Shown in pieces: positions 9,979 through 17,951 of a DNA stretch of 64,000 nt. A program made the translations under genes and the position numbers. Position 1 is the first letter of the stretch; every line of letters starts with the position of its first letter. The DNA lies in contig NZ_CP071795.1 in the NCBI RefSeq assembly GCF_017498485.1, positions 2,294,001 through 2,358,000 on the forward strand, in the 5' to 3' direction. Source of the stretch: Polaribacter batillariae (GTDB lineage Bacteria > Bacteroidota > Bacteroidia > Flavobacteriales > Flavobacteriaceae). The notes beneath the pieces are model-generated. The model was given only the letters and a program-made list of their open reading frames with translations, ran no database searches and was not told the origin of the DNA.

Positions 9979-10554
9979 TTAACTTTTATCGATAATATTT
10001 TCTATGTTTCTTTTATTTTCTTTTAAAAAATCTTCAGCTTCGCTTGCAAAAATACTAATGGAAATTTTATTAGATTCTTCCGAAAGTTTATTCATTAAAT
10101 CGATTTGGTCGTTAATCTTTGTATTTAGTTCTGTTAAATAAACATTCTGATTGATTTCAACCTCTTCCGTAGTCTTTTTTTTATCTAGAAACGAAGTTTT
10201 TGTAGTGTTGGGTAATAATACCAATTCGTGTTTAGAAAGTTCTTTTAAATGGTTAAAACGCTCGTTTAAATTTGCTTCAAAAGACTCTAAAAAAGACTTT
10301 GTTTTTTTAGTTATTGTAGTTTTAGATTTAATATAATTGCTGTAATTAATTAGGTTTATATAATTCTTAGATGCTAAAACCAATAGTTTTGCCTCTTTTT
10401 GGCTCTTATTAATTTTAGCTTCTTTATTAGCTGCATTGTCCTCTTCTGTTTTACTATTATGGTTTGTATTGCAAGAAACGGTTGAAAGAGAAATTGCTAC
10501 AAACATAAAAATACTAAGAAGAGAGCTTATTAGTATTTTTTTTTTGACATTCAT
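9979..10554 (-). CDS. DUF4142-like lipoprotein
   Basis: Chosen start is the ATG at 10554, giving 'MNVKKKILISSLLSIFMF' and a lipobox 'STVSC' with Cys at about residue 28; a TTG eleven codons upstream would spoil the signal peptide. The mature part (~160 residues) is helical, lysine-rich and resembles the ferritin-like DUF4142 group in pattern: 'EAKLLVLASKNYINLINYSN' helix, a second helix ending 'LKELSKHELVLLP', and long C-terminal helices. It lacks the usual metal ligands that I could name, so the family call is tentative. It lies between the histidine kinase operon and the lmo0937-type gene, a grouping common for envelope or general stress proteins in Bacteroidota. Confidence 0.6.
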   Translation of the reverse strand: MNVKKKILISSLLSIFMFVAISLSTVSCNTNHNSKTEEDNAANKEAKINKSQKEAKLLVLASKNYINLINYSNYIKSKTTITKKTKSFLESFEANLNERFNHLKELSKHELVLLPNTTKTSFLDKKKTTEEVEINQNVYLTELNTKINDQIDLMNKLSEESNKISISIFASEAEDFLKENKRNIENIIDKS

Positions 10555-10697
10555 TACGTGCTTTGTTTTGTTATACAAAGTTGACAAAAATTAATGTTTT
10601 ACTGTTATATAATTTGTAATAGAACTTATAGAATTACCATTAAGTTTATGTGAAATTATATAAGCGGAGGATTTAACGTTTTGCAAACATAAAAAAA

Positions 10698-12482
10698 TTA
10701 TTTAAAAGGAAGAAAAACTTCGAAAGTGGCGCCTTTATTTAATTTTCCTTCAGCAAAAATATAGCCTTGGTGGTTGTCTATAATTTTTTTGCAAATAGAC
10801 AGTCCAATTCCTGTTCCAGAATATTCGTTTTTGTTATGTAATCTGCTAAAAAGCACAAAAATCTTTTCTGCATATTCTTGGTCGAAACCAATTCCATTAT
10901 CTACAAATGTTAATTTATGGTAGTTGCTATATTTTGGTTTTTTTAGTTTAGAAACATCATCTGTATTTATTTTCGAGTAAGAAATCTCTATAATCGGTTT
11001 TACATTTTGCTTGCTATATTTAAGAGAATTGCCAATTAAATTTATAAATAATTGTTGAATTTGAAAGGGAATAACGGTCATTTCAGGAATGGCATCTGAA
11101 GTTATTGTGGCTTCTTTTTCTAAAATTGTTTCGGCCAATTCTTGCTTTGCATTTTCTAAGATAAGATTCATGTTTGTAACCTCTAAAACTTCTTCAGATT
11201 TATTGGTTCTAGAAAACTGTAACAAGTCGTCTATTAACAAACGCATTCTAGATGCTGCAATTTTTATTCTCTCTAAATATAATTTTCCTTTTTCAGATAG
11301 GTTGTTGGCTTCTTTATGATCTAATCTAGAAATAAAGGTTTGAATTTTACGCAAAGGTTCTTGCAAATCGTGGCTTGCAACATGGTTAAAAGAAGATAGT
11401 TCTTTATTATTTCTTTCTAGTTCTAAGTTTCTTTCTTCTAGCAGTTTGTAATTTTTTACTTCTTCTGTAATATCGGATGTAATTCCTAGAAGCCTTTTTT
11501 GATTGTCTTCACTTACAATCATTTTACCATAAGCTTTAAAGTGCTTTATATTTCCGTTTTTTTGAATAATTCTGTAATAGATAAAAGGGAGGTTTTCTTC
11601 TTTTATCATTCTATTTACTTGTTTTTGTAAATTTTCTGCATCTTCTGGATGCACAAATTTCATAAAGTTTTCGATGGTAGGATCAAAAGATTGTGGTTGC
11701 TCTCCTAAAAGGCGGTATAAATTATTGGAATATTCGAACTTATCTTCATTAATATAGTAGGTCCAATTGCCATGTTTGCTTACAATTTCTGATTGATTTG
11801 TAGATTCTTTAAAAATTTCTAACTGGATATTTTTCTTTTTAAGATTTTTTAAATCTTTATTAATTTTAGCATAAGTAAGTAATAAAATAACCAATGTAAT
11901 TATTAAAACAGAATAAATAACTAATGGAGTGTTTGTTAGGCTTTCGTTACTTTTTTTCTTTCTTACTTGAAGTAGCTGGTTTTGATGGGCAATCATTTTA
12001 CTAATTTTTGCACGAATGCTGTCCATCGTATTTTTTCCATTATTTAATAGTGCATAGAAATCGGCAGTATTAGTACCATTTTTATTTGCATATTTAAAGC
12101 TTTTATCAAAAATACTTAGATTTTCGGCAATTAAAAAGCTTAAGTTTTTTAAACTATTTTGTTGTGTTTTATCGTTTTTTGTAAGTTCTTTTAATCTGGC
12201 AAAACTGTTGTTCGTTTTTTCTCTACTCGAATAATAAGGTTCTAAAAACAAGGTGTCTTTAGAAATAAGATATCCTCTTTGCCCAGTTTCTGCATCTTTT
12301 AAATAAGAAAGTATTTGTTCTAACTCTACATTAACTTCGTAGGTATGCTCTACCATTTCAAAAGACTTTGTAAGTTTTTGAACGTGTTGGTAGGCAAACC
12401 CTCCCATACATAATATTAAAAAAAGACTAACGCCAAAAATTGCTTTTAAAAAACGTTCTGAATTTATAATTTTTAGCTTCAC
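10698..12482 (-). CDS. CHASE3-PAS sensor histidine kinase
   Basis: 594 residues. Order of parts: TM1 (about 13-33), an extracytoplasmic CHASE3-type domain (about 38-180; 'LKDAETGQRGYLIS' is the typical signature), TM2 (about 185-206), a PAS domain (about 235-350; 'FMKFVHPEDAENLQ'), a HisKA box 'FNHVASHDLQEPLRK' with the phosphoacceptor His near 370, and a HATPase domain with N-box 'LFINLIGNSLKYSK', G1 'DNGIGFDQ' and G2 'GTGIGLSICKK'. The 'HDLQEPLRKI' box is typical of the phytochrome-like kinase group that works with small free receiver proteins. Such a receiver is the next gene upstream, one base away, so the pair probably forms a phosphorelay. Ligand of the CHASE3 domain unknown. Confidence 0.93.
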   Translation of the reverse strand: MKLKIINSERFLKAIFGVSLFLILCMGGFAYQHVQKLTKSFEMVEHTYEVNVELEQILSYLKDAETGQRGYLISKDTLFLEPYYSSREKTNNSFARLKELTKNDKTQQNSLKNLSFLIAENLSIFDKSFKYANKNGTNTADFYALLNNGKNTMDSIRAKISKMIAHQNQLLQVRKKKSNESLTNTPLVIYSVLIITLVILLLTYAKINKDLKNLKKKNIQLEIFKESTNQSEIVSKHGNWTYYINEDKFEYSNNLYRLLGEQPQSFDPTIENFMKFVHPEDAENLQKQVNRMIKEENLPFIYYRIIQKNGNIKHFKAYGKMIVSEDNQKRLLGITSDITEEVKNYKLLEERNLELERNNKELSSFNHVASHDLQEPLRKIQTFISRLDHKEANNLSEKGKLYLERIKIAASRMRLLIDDLLQFSRTNKSEEVLEVTNMNLILENAKQELAETILEKEATITSDAIPEMTVIPFQIQQLFINLIGNSLKYSKQNVKPIIEISYSKINTDDVSKLKKPKYSNYHKLTFVDNGIGFDQEYAEKIFVLFSRLHNKNEYSGTGIGLSICKKIIDNHQGYIFAEGKLNKGATFEVFLPFK

Positions 12483-12483
12483 T

Positions 12484-12930
12484 TTATAAACGTAATAAAA
12501 AGTTATCTTTATTTAAACCATTGGTATGATACTGCCAATTAATAGTAACTACGTTAGATAGTATTTTTTTTAATTTTTTAAAATCGTCTGGTTTTTTAAT
12601 ATAAATATTGGCACCCATTACAAAGGTATTTTCTATATCTTCTTCGGATGCAGAGGTAGAATAAATGGCAATAGCAATGTCTTTAAAACGTTCGTTATTT
12701 TTAATTTCGAGCAAACATTCTATTCCAGATTTTTTAGGCATGTTTAAATCTAAAAAAAGAATATTTGGCAAAGAATTGGTTTCGTTGTTTAAATAATCCA
12801 TTAATTCTACACCATCGTTACAAGTTTTTACTTTGGTATTCATTTTTAATTCTTCGAAAGCTTCTTCGAAAAATAACCTGTCATCTTCATCATCATCTGC
12901 CAAAACGATATATACACGATCTTCTTGCAT
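12484..12930 (-). CDS. Single-domain response regulator (Rcp1/CheY-like)
   Basis: 148 residues, one receiver domain and no output domain. Acidic cluster 'DDDEDD' at 11-16, phosphoacceptor Asp61 in 'LFLDLNMPKKSG', switch Ser/Thr in 'IYSTSASEE' and a conserved Lys in 'YIKKPDD'. This form, with the extra 'DRLFFEEAF' helix, matches Rcp1-like regulators that pair with phytochrome-like kinases. It is one base upstream of the histidine kinase gene and 11 bases downstream of the AraC-type gene, so all are co-transcribed. With no DNA-binding domain, signal output presumably goes through protein contacts, possibly to the HTH protein of the same operon (inference). Confidence 0.92.
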   Translation of the reverse strand: MQEDRVYIVLADDDEDDRLFFEEAFEELKMNTKVKTCNDGVELMDYLNNETNSLPNILFLDLNMPKKSGIECLLEIKNNERFKDIAIAIYSTSASEEDIENTFVMGANIYIKKPDDFKKLKKILSNVVTINWQYHTNGLNKDNFLLRL

Positions 12931-12941
12931 AAATTAGTTGT

Positions 12942-13499
12942 TTACTTGTTCGTTAATTCTCTTCTTTTGGTAATAATTCTCTGAAATGCAGAAGGAGTAA
13001 TACCTGTGGTGTTTTTAAATTGTGTACTTAAATGGGCCACACTAGAATAGTTTAACTTGTAAGCAATATCTGTAAGTGTTAGCTCGTTTTTTATAATTAA
13101 TTGTTTGGTGTATTCTATTTTTTGAAGAATAATAAAATTCTCTATTGATGTAAAGGTAACTTCCGAAAATAAATTAGACAAATACCCGTAACTGTGCTCT
13201 AATTTTTCTGATAAATACACAGAACTTTTTACATTAATATGGCTATCTTCATTAAAAACCATGTCTATAATTGTGTCTTTAATTTTTTGAACTAAGATAC
13301 TTTTTTGGTTTTCTACAATCTCGCTACCATACTCTTTTAAAGTCTCATTTAAAGCTGTTAATTGTTCTTTAGAAACCTTCTCTAAAAACTCAATTTCTCC
13401 AAAACTTAACGTTTTGTATTTGATATTAAACGTTTCTAACGTGTCTTTAAGAACTTTGTTACAAATGGCTGTAAAATCGAACTTTATAAATATTTTCAT
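12942..13499 (-). CDS. AraC-family HTH regulator with small N-terminal domain
   Basis: 185 residues. The C-terminal ~100 residues are an AraC/XylS-type double HTH: 'YGYLSNLFSEVTFTSIENFI' forms the first motif, and 'TLTDIAYKLNYSSVAHLSTQ' with 'FKNTTGITPSAFQR' the second. The N-terminal ~60 residues ('MKIFIKFDFTAICNKVLKD') are not a cupin; they look like a small alpha/beta domain of ferredoxin-like order. First gene of a minus-strand operon continuing through the receiver, the kinase and probably the two small envelope proteins. Likely the transcriptional output of this signalling unit; targets unknown. Confidence 0.85.
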   Translation of the reverse strand: MKIFIKFDFTAICNKVLKDTLETFNIKYKTLSFGEIEFLEKVSKEQLTALNETLKEYGSEIVENQKSILVQKIKDTIIDMVFNEDSHINVKSSVYLSEKLEHSYGYLSNLFSEVTFTSIENFIILQKIEYTKQLIIKNELTLTDIAYKLNYSSVAHLSTQFKNTTGITPSAFQRIITKRRELTNK

Positions 13500-13649
13500 G
13501 CCTAAAGAATTACCTCGCTAATATAATAGATTATTACATAATATATGTTACTTGTATTTACAAAAAGAAAGTGCAAAGTTCTTTTCTAAAAATTTATGTT
13601 AGAAAATACAGGTTTTTTATAGGAATTTACAACCTTATTAAATTCTATT
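13500..13649. other. Divergent upstream region of the AraC/kinase operon
   Basis: AT-rich spacer between the minus-strand regulator operon and the cassette-like insert. It should hold the operon promoter, but I could not place a clean TAnnTTTG box on the minus strand. Confidence 0.4.
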
Positions 13650-13777
13650 AAGTCGTTTATAAAAAATGGCTACTTTTAGCCTTACCAAAGTTAGTTGTAT
13701 TTTTGCTTACTGCTGTGTTTCCTTCGGAAATTCCTTGCAAACAAAATCGCAAATTTCCATAAACAAACACGTTATGC
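13650..13777 (+). repeat. Palindromic cassette-flanking site, copy A
   Basis: About 128 bases. Core AATGGCTACTTTTAGCCT at 13665-13682 (GGCTA/TAGCC hairpin), then a second hairpin TTTCC-TTC-GGAAA (13718-13730), then a right end CACGTTATGC (13768-13777). Copy B at about 14797-14890 has AATGGCTAGTTTTCGCCT (16 of 18 identical) followed at similar spacing by a second hairpin. The layout, a folded stretch bounded by short inverse motifs, recalls integron attC sites or a related cassette repeat. Function is inferred. Confidence 0.5.
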
Positions 13778-13797
13778 AAAACTTTAAAAATTCTACT

Positions 13798-14181
13798 ATG
13801 AAAAAAATTAACAAGGAAACAATATTAGAAGTAATCGAAAAGACAGACTATATTTTAATTACCACTCACAACAAACTTTCTCTTCCAATCATTAGAAGAA
13901 TTTATAAAAAAATGATAAATGGAATAAAATTTGATGACATTAAGGTGTGTGGCAATTGTATTATTGATGGTCATCATAGGTTTGTAAGTTCAATATTAGC
14001 AAAAATAAAACTAGATGAAGCCAAATCTTCAAAGACTAGTGCCACAATAGAATATAAGTGGGAAAGTGTTGATTTTGTCGAGGAAGAATGGGATACACTT
14101 GAAAAAATCCAAAGACTTAATGAGTTAGATGCAGAATTCAACAAAATACCGATAGAAAAGATAATTGAACTTACAAAATAA
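13798..14181 (+). CDS. ParB/Srx-like small protein of a cassette-like insert
   Basis: 127 residues from the ATG at 13798 ('MKKINKETILEVIEK'). An in-frame ATG at 13666 would translate the palindromic repeat, so I reject the longer form; an ATG at 13774 is a second option. The key stretch is 'IKVCGNCIIDGHHRFVSSIL' (about 41-60), which matches the ParB/sulfiredoxin-like nucleotide-binding motif '(V/I)DGHHR'. The rest is charged and helical. A HAD-fold gene follows after 17 bases on the same strand, and the pair is bracketed by two related palindromic repeats. ParB-like stand-alone domains occur in mobile and defence gene sets; no specific role can be given. Confidence 0.6.
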   Translation: MKKINKETILEVIEKTDYILITTHNKLSLPIIRRIYKKMINGIKFDDIKVCGNCIIDGHHRFVSSILAKIKLDEAKSSKTSATIEYKWESVDFVEEEWDTLEKIQRLNELDAEFNKIPIEKIIELTK

Positions 14182-14198
14182 ATTTATAAATTTGCATT

Positions 14199-14669
14199 AT
14201 GTTATTATACTTAGACATAGATGGAGTAATGGTTCCCGCTAACTCTTGGAGAAGGCCTGAAATTTTAGAGGATGGCTTTCCTGAGTTTAGCACAAAGGCA
14301 ACAAGGTCACTTAATAGAATTATTTCTAATTCAAGTGCAGATATTGTATTGACTACATCTCACAAGCATAAATATACATTAAATGAGTGGAAAAATATTT
14401 TTAGAAGAAGAAACATTAATATTAATAAAATTTCAAGACTTCCTAGGAATACTAAACATTTAAATAGAAAAGAAGAGTTGATTAAATGGTTTAATAATAA
14501 ACGTGAAAATCAATTCTTAATAATAGACGATGATAAATCTCTGAATGGTTTACCTCAATATTTAAAGAATAATTTGATACAAACAAGTGGTTCAGTCGGC
14601 TTAACCGAATATTTAGCTGATGAAGCAATAGAAAAAATAGGTAAATCGAATTTTAGGTTGGTAGAATAA
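14199..14669 (+). CDS. HAD-fold protein (HAD_SAK-like)
   Basis: 156 residues. Motif I 'LYLDIDGVMVP' at residues 3-13 gives the HAD nucleophile Asp; motif II-like 'DIVLTTSHKH' near 50-59; and 'FLIIDDDKSL' near 107-116 supplies the motif IV acidic residues. Length and pattern match the small HAD domains associated with 'Swiss army knife' RNA repair proteins (HAD_SAK type), which often act as free-standing phosphatases in accessory gene sets. It is the second gene of the cassette-like pair, and right after its stop lies GCACAATAACG, the inverse of the CGTTATGC end of the upstream repeat. Substrate unknown. Confidence 0.65.
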   Translation: MLLYLDIDGVMVPANSWRRPEILEDGFPEFSTKATRSLNRIISNSSADIVLTTSHKHKYTLNEWKNIFRRRNININKISRLPRNTKHLNRKEELIKWFNNKRENQFLIIDDDKSLNGLPQYLKNNLIQTSGSVGLTEYLADEAIEKIGKSNFRLVE

Positions 14670-14676
14670 AAGCATT

Positions 14677-14890
14677 GCACAATAACGTATAAAAATAAAA
14701 GCGACTATAGTTTTTTAGATATTATCGTACAAGGAAATGAAATAAACACGAAAGGAAATTATTATTATAAATAAGACTGTTTGTAATACCGAATAAAATT
14801 AATGGCTAGTTTTCGCCTACTTACAAAAAATCTCTCGGATTTTCTTTGTCTGTAATTCTTTGTTAACCTTTATAGCGCAAACACCAAAAC
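14677..14890 (+). repeat. Palindromic cassette-flanking site, copy B (interrupted or degraded)
   Basis: GCACAATAACG at 14677-14687 contains ATAACG, the reverse complement of CGTTAT in copy A's right end. After about 110 unmatched bases comes AATGGCTAGTTTTCGCCT (14801-14818), then AAAATC-tctcg-GATTTT (second hairpin, near 14826-14842). No clean GTTATGC-type end remains on the right. I read this as a second copy of the 13650-13777 element with an internal insertion and a degraded end. Confidence 0.45.
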
Positions 14891-15074
14891 GAATTCTGTA
14901 TAATTTTTACTAATAGTAATCAGAAAAGAATATTTGACTAAAGAATGTCAATTGAGTTTCCCAGATATTTTAAAAACAAAAAAATCAGAAGCGGTTTTAT
15001 AGATAAATTTAGACGTGCAAAAACATACTTTTTACTTTGAAACTGACATTAAAAACGGCGACTAAAAACTAAAA
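14891..15074. other. Gene-free spacer next to the cassette-like region
   Basis: AT-rich DNA between repeat copy B and the 3' end of the RNase H gene. Short interrupted reading frames only; possibly a decayed cassette. No recognisable family. Confidence 0.4.
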
Positions 15075-15710
15075 TTACTTCCTCCCAAAATCCGCAGGAA
15101 TTTCTCCCCAAGCTTTGGTCTCCCATTTTAAAATAGGGTTTTTAAACGTATTTTCTTTTAGCCAATTTTCGGCTCTTTTTATCAATTCTAACAAGTCTTT
15201 ATTAGAAGCATCAAAAATTATATTGGTTTTGCAACGTTTTTGTTTTACCCAACTCATAGCAATTTTAGAATCCGAATAAATAGGAATATCCTCTTTGTTT
15301 TTACTCTTTAAAAGAGCAATTCCATGCACCAAAGCCAAAAACTCACCAATATTATTGGTTCCTTTTTTAAAAGGTCCTTTTCTAAAAATTTCTTTTTTAT
15401 TATGGGTAAGTACGCCTCTGTATTCCATTTTCCCTGGATTTCCAGCACAAGCAGCATCTACAGAAATGCTTTCTAAATTAGGCGAACCATATTTGGCTTT
15501 TTCATTAGCCGGTAAAGTGGGTTTTGTAGTGTTTTTACCTTTATAATCTTCATATTTTTTAGAAAAAGCAATTTCAGCATCATCTAAACTAGCAAAAGAT
15601 TTGTATTGCGCACCTTCAAATCCGTCAATTTGTTTTTTACAAACCTTCCAAGATGTATAAATTCCCTTTTTGCGCCCATTCCAAACAACATAAAACTTTT
15701 GTTTACTCAT
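15075..15710 (-). CDS. rnhA: Ribonuclease HI with N-terminal hybrid-binding (viroplasmin-like) domain
   Basis: 211 residues. Residues 1-50 are the RNA-DNA hybrid binding domain seen in eukaryotic-type RNase H1 ('FYVVWNGRKKGIYTSWKVC', then 'YKSFASLDDAE'). From about 78 comes the catalytic domain with the acidic set: Asp in 'ISVDAACAGNPG', Glu in 'NNIGEFLAL', Asp in 'PIYSDSKIAMSWV', and the last Asp in 'EIPADFGRK'. It cleaves the RNA strand of RNA-DNA hybrids, for example Okazaki primers and R-loops. Its start overlaps the purN stop by 8 bases (ATGAGTAA), so translation is probably coupled. Confidence 0.92.
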   Translation of the reverse strand: MSKQKFYVVWNGRKKGIYTSWKVCKKQIDGFEGAQYKSFASLDDAEIAFSKKYEDYKGKNTTKPTLPANEKAKYGSPNLESISVDAACAGNPGKMEYRGVLTHNKKEIFRKGPFKKGTNNIGEFLALVHGIALLKSKNKEDIPIYSDSKIAMSWVKQKRCKTNIIFDASNKDLLELIKRAENWLKENTFKNPILKWETKAWGEIPADFGRK

Positions 15711-16275
15711 TAATACTTAAAATTACTTCTTCAATTACTTTTGGAAAATAGGTTTGTTCTAAAACATGAATTTTTTCTGCAATAGTTTCAGGAGTATCTG
15801 TATCATTTAACGCCGTTTTTGCCTGAAAAATAATGGCACCCTCGTCGTAATTCGCATTTACATAATGTATTGTAATACCAGTTTCCAATTCTTGGTTCTC
15901 TTTTACAACTTTATGAACATGCATTCCATACATTCCTTTTCCACCATATTTTGGCAATAAGGCAGGATGAATATTAATAATTTTTTGGGGAAAATGATTG
16001 ATAATTCTAGTCGGAATTTTCCATAAAAACCCAGCCAAAATTACAAAATCGGCCTCTTTTTTTAAAATATTTAAAACAAAATCCGATTGCGAAAACTGCG
16101 CTCTATTAAAGTGTAAACAACTAATATTTAGGTTTTTACACCTTTCAAAAACTTTGGCATGTTCATTGTTACACAACACTTTGGTAACCTTAGCGGTTTT
16201 AGTGTGATTAAAAAACTTAATAATGTTCTCTGCGTTCGAACCAGAACCAGATGCAAAAATAACAATACGCTTCAT
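15703..16275 (-). CDS. purN: Phosphoribosylglycinamide formyltransferase (GART)
   Basis: 190 residues from the ATG at 16275; a TTG seven codons upstream is less likely because the family starts directly with 'MKRIVIFASGSGSN'. 'ASGSGSNAENI' is the phosphate-binding loop. 'IINIHPALLPKYGGKGMYG' carries the catalytic Asn and His, and 'NANYDEGAIIF' the catalytic Asp. The enzyme transfers a formyl group from 10-formyl-tetrahydrofolate to GAR in purine synthesis. Length is typical. Overlaps the RNase H gene at its 3' end and is divergent from acpP. Confidence 0.95.
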   Translation of the reverse strand: MKRIVIFASGSGSNAENIIKFFNHTKTAKVTKVLCNNEHAKVFERCKNLNISCLHFNRAQFSQSDFVLNILKKEADFVILAGFLWKIPTRIINHFPQKIINIHPALLPKYGGKGMYGMHVHKVVKENQELETGITIHYVNANYDEGAIIFQAKTALNDTDTPETIAEKIHVLEQTYFPKVIEEVILSINE

Positions 16276-16407
16276 AACTATATCTCTAAGGTACAAAAAA
16301 AAGAAATAATTATAAACAAACCGATTATTTTTGTGAAGATTAAAATATTTTCTTTACATTTAGTAATCATTTTTCGGACAAAAATTAGATATAATTAATA
16401 AGATTTG

Positions 16408-16415
16408 TATTTTTG
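16408..16415 (+). promoter_or_regulatory. -7 promoter box of acpP operon
   Basis: TATTTTTG matches the Bacteroidota -7 consensus TAnnTTTG, about 30 bases before the acpP start. No clear -33 TTTG at the usual distance. Confidence 0.6.
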
Positions 16416-16445
16416 CCCCGATTTAAAATTTAAAATTAAAAAATT

Positions 16446-16682
16446 ATGTCAGACATTGCATCAAGAGTAAAAGCGATTATCGTAGACAAATTAGGCGTTG
16501 ACGATAACGAGGTAACAACAGAAGCTAGCTTCACAAACGATTTAGGAGCAGACTCTTTAGATACTGTTGAGTTAATTATGGAATTCGAAAAAGAATTCGA
16601 TATTCAAATTCCAGACGATCAAGCTGAAAACATCGGTACAGTTGGTCAAGCAGTTAGCTATATTGAAGAAGCAAAAAAATAA
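16446..16682 (+). CDS. acpP: Acyl carrier protein
   Basis: 78 residues, acidic, with the phosphopantetheine attachment serine S37 in '[19 protein letters not shown]'. It carries growing acyl chains for fatty acid synthesis. fabF starts 12 bases downstream, the usual bacterial order, and rnc follows. Length and sequence fully typical. Confidence 0.98.
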   Translation: MSDIASRVKAIIVDKLGVDDNEVTTEASFTNDLGADSLDTVELIMEFEKEFDIQIPDDQAENIGTVGQAVSYIEEAKK

Positions 16683-16694
16683 TACTTAATTTAT

Positions 16695-17948
16695 ATGCAG
16701 TTAAAACGAGTTGTAGTCACTGGACTTGGCGCATTAACGCCAATTGGTAATAATATTGAAGAATATTGGAACGCCTTAGTTAACGGAGTTAGCGGAGCAG
16801 CACCTATCACTTACTTTGATGCTGCCAAGTTCAAAACTCGTTTTGCATGTGAATTAAAAGGGTTTAACGCGACCGATTTTATCGATAGAAAAGAAGCGCG
16901 TAAAATGGATAGATTTACGCAATATGCCATGGTAGCTTCAGACGAAGCCATTGCAGATGCGAACTTAAATCTAGACGAAATAGACAAATTACGCGTGGGC
17001 GTAATTTGGGGAGCAGGAATTGGAGGTTTAGAAACTTTCCAAAACGAGGCATTAAATTATGGAGCTGGAGATGGCACACCAAGATTTAACCCTTTCTTTA
17101 TCCCAAAAATGATTGCAGATATCGCTCCAGGAAACATTTCCATTAAAAATGGATTTATGGGACCCAATTATACTACAGTTTCTGCATGTGCATCCTCTGC
17201 AAACGCGATGATAGATGCTTTAAACTACATTCGCTTAGGAACTTGCGATGTAATTGTAACTGGAGGCTCTGAAGCCGCTGTTGCAATTGCTGGTGTTGGT
17301 GGTTTTAACGCAATGCACGCTTTATCTACAAGAAACGAAAGTCCAGAAACAGCATCAAGACCTTTTGATGCAGAAAGAGATGGCTTTGTTTTAGGAGAAG
17401 GAGCAGGTGCCATGGTTTTAGAAAGCTACGAACATGCAAAAGCAAGAGGCGCAAAAATTTATGCAGAAATTATTGGAGGAGGCATGTCTTCTGATGCACA
17501 TCATATGACAGCTCCACATCCGGATGGAATAGGTGTAATTGCAGTAATGAAAAACTGTTTAGAAAATGCAGGAATTAAACCAGAAGATGTAGATCATATC
17601 AATACACATGGTACTTCTACTCCTTTAGGAGATGTTGCCGAATTAAAAGCAATTTCCGAAGTCTTTGGAGATCATGCTAAGACAATCAACATAAACTCAA
17701 CAAAGTCCATGACCGGTCACTTATTAGGTGCTGCAGGAGCCATTGAGTCTATTGCCTCTATTTTAGCAATGAAACATGGAGTTGTTCCACCAACCATCAA
17801 CCATAAAAATGTAGATGAAAATATAAATCCAGAATTAAATTTAACACTTAACAAGGCTCAAAAAAGAGAAATAAAAGTGGCAATAAGTAATACTTTTGGA
17901 TTTGGAGGACACAATGCATGCGTTGCTTTCAAGAAATTAGATGACTAA
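16695..17948 (+). CDS. fabF: 3-oxoacyl-[acyl-carrier-protein] synthase II
   Basis: 417 residues, a thiolase-fold condensing enzyme. Catalytic Cys in 'TTVSACASSANAMI' (about 165), His in 'HINTHGTSTPLGD' (about 305) and His in 'KSMTGHLLGAAGAIE' (about 341). Ends with the typical 'NTFGFGGHNACVAFKK'. It condenses malonyl-ACP with acyl-ACP during chain elongation. Directly after acpP and 3 bases before rnc, so the three are one operon. Confidence 0.97.
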   Translation: MQLKRVVVTGLGALTPIGNNIEEYWNALVNGVSGAAPITYFDAAKFKTRFACELKGFNATDFIDRKEARKMDRFTQYAMVASDEAIADANLNLDEIDKLRVGVIWGAGIGGLETFQNEALNYGAGDGTPRFNPFFIPKMIADIAPGNISIKNGFMGPNYTTVSACASSANAMIDALNYIRLGTCDVIVTGGSEAAVAIAGVGGFNAMHALSTRNESPETASRPFDAERDGFVLGEGAGAMVLESYEHAKARGAKIYAEIIGGGMSSDAHHMTAPHPDGIGVIAVMKNCLENAGIKPEDVDHINTHGTSTPLGDVAELKAISEVFGDHAKTININSTKSMTGHLLGAAGAIESIASILAMKHGVVPPTINHKNVDENINPELNLTLNKAQKREIKVAISNTFGFGGHNACVAFKKLDD

Positions 17949-17951
17949 TCT

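Noticed and set aside
13666..13797. N-terminal extension of the ParB-like gene from the ATG at 13666
   Set aside because: The codons coincide with the palindromic flanking repeat, contain no family similarity, and a better start lies at 13798.
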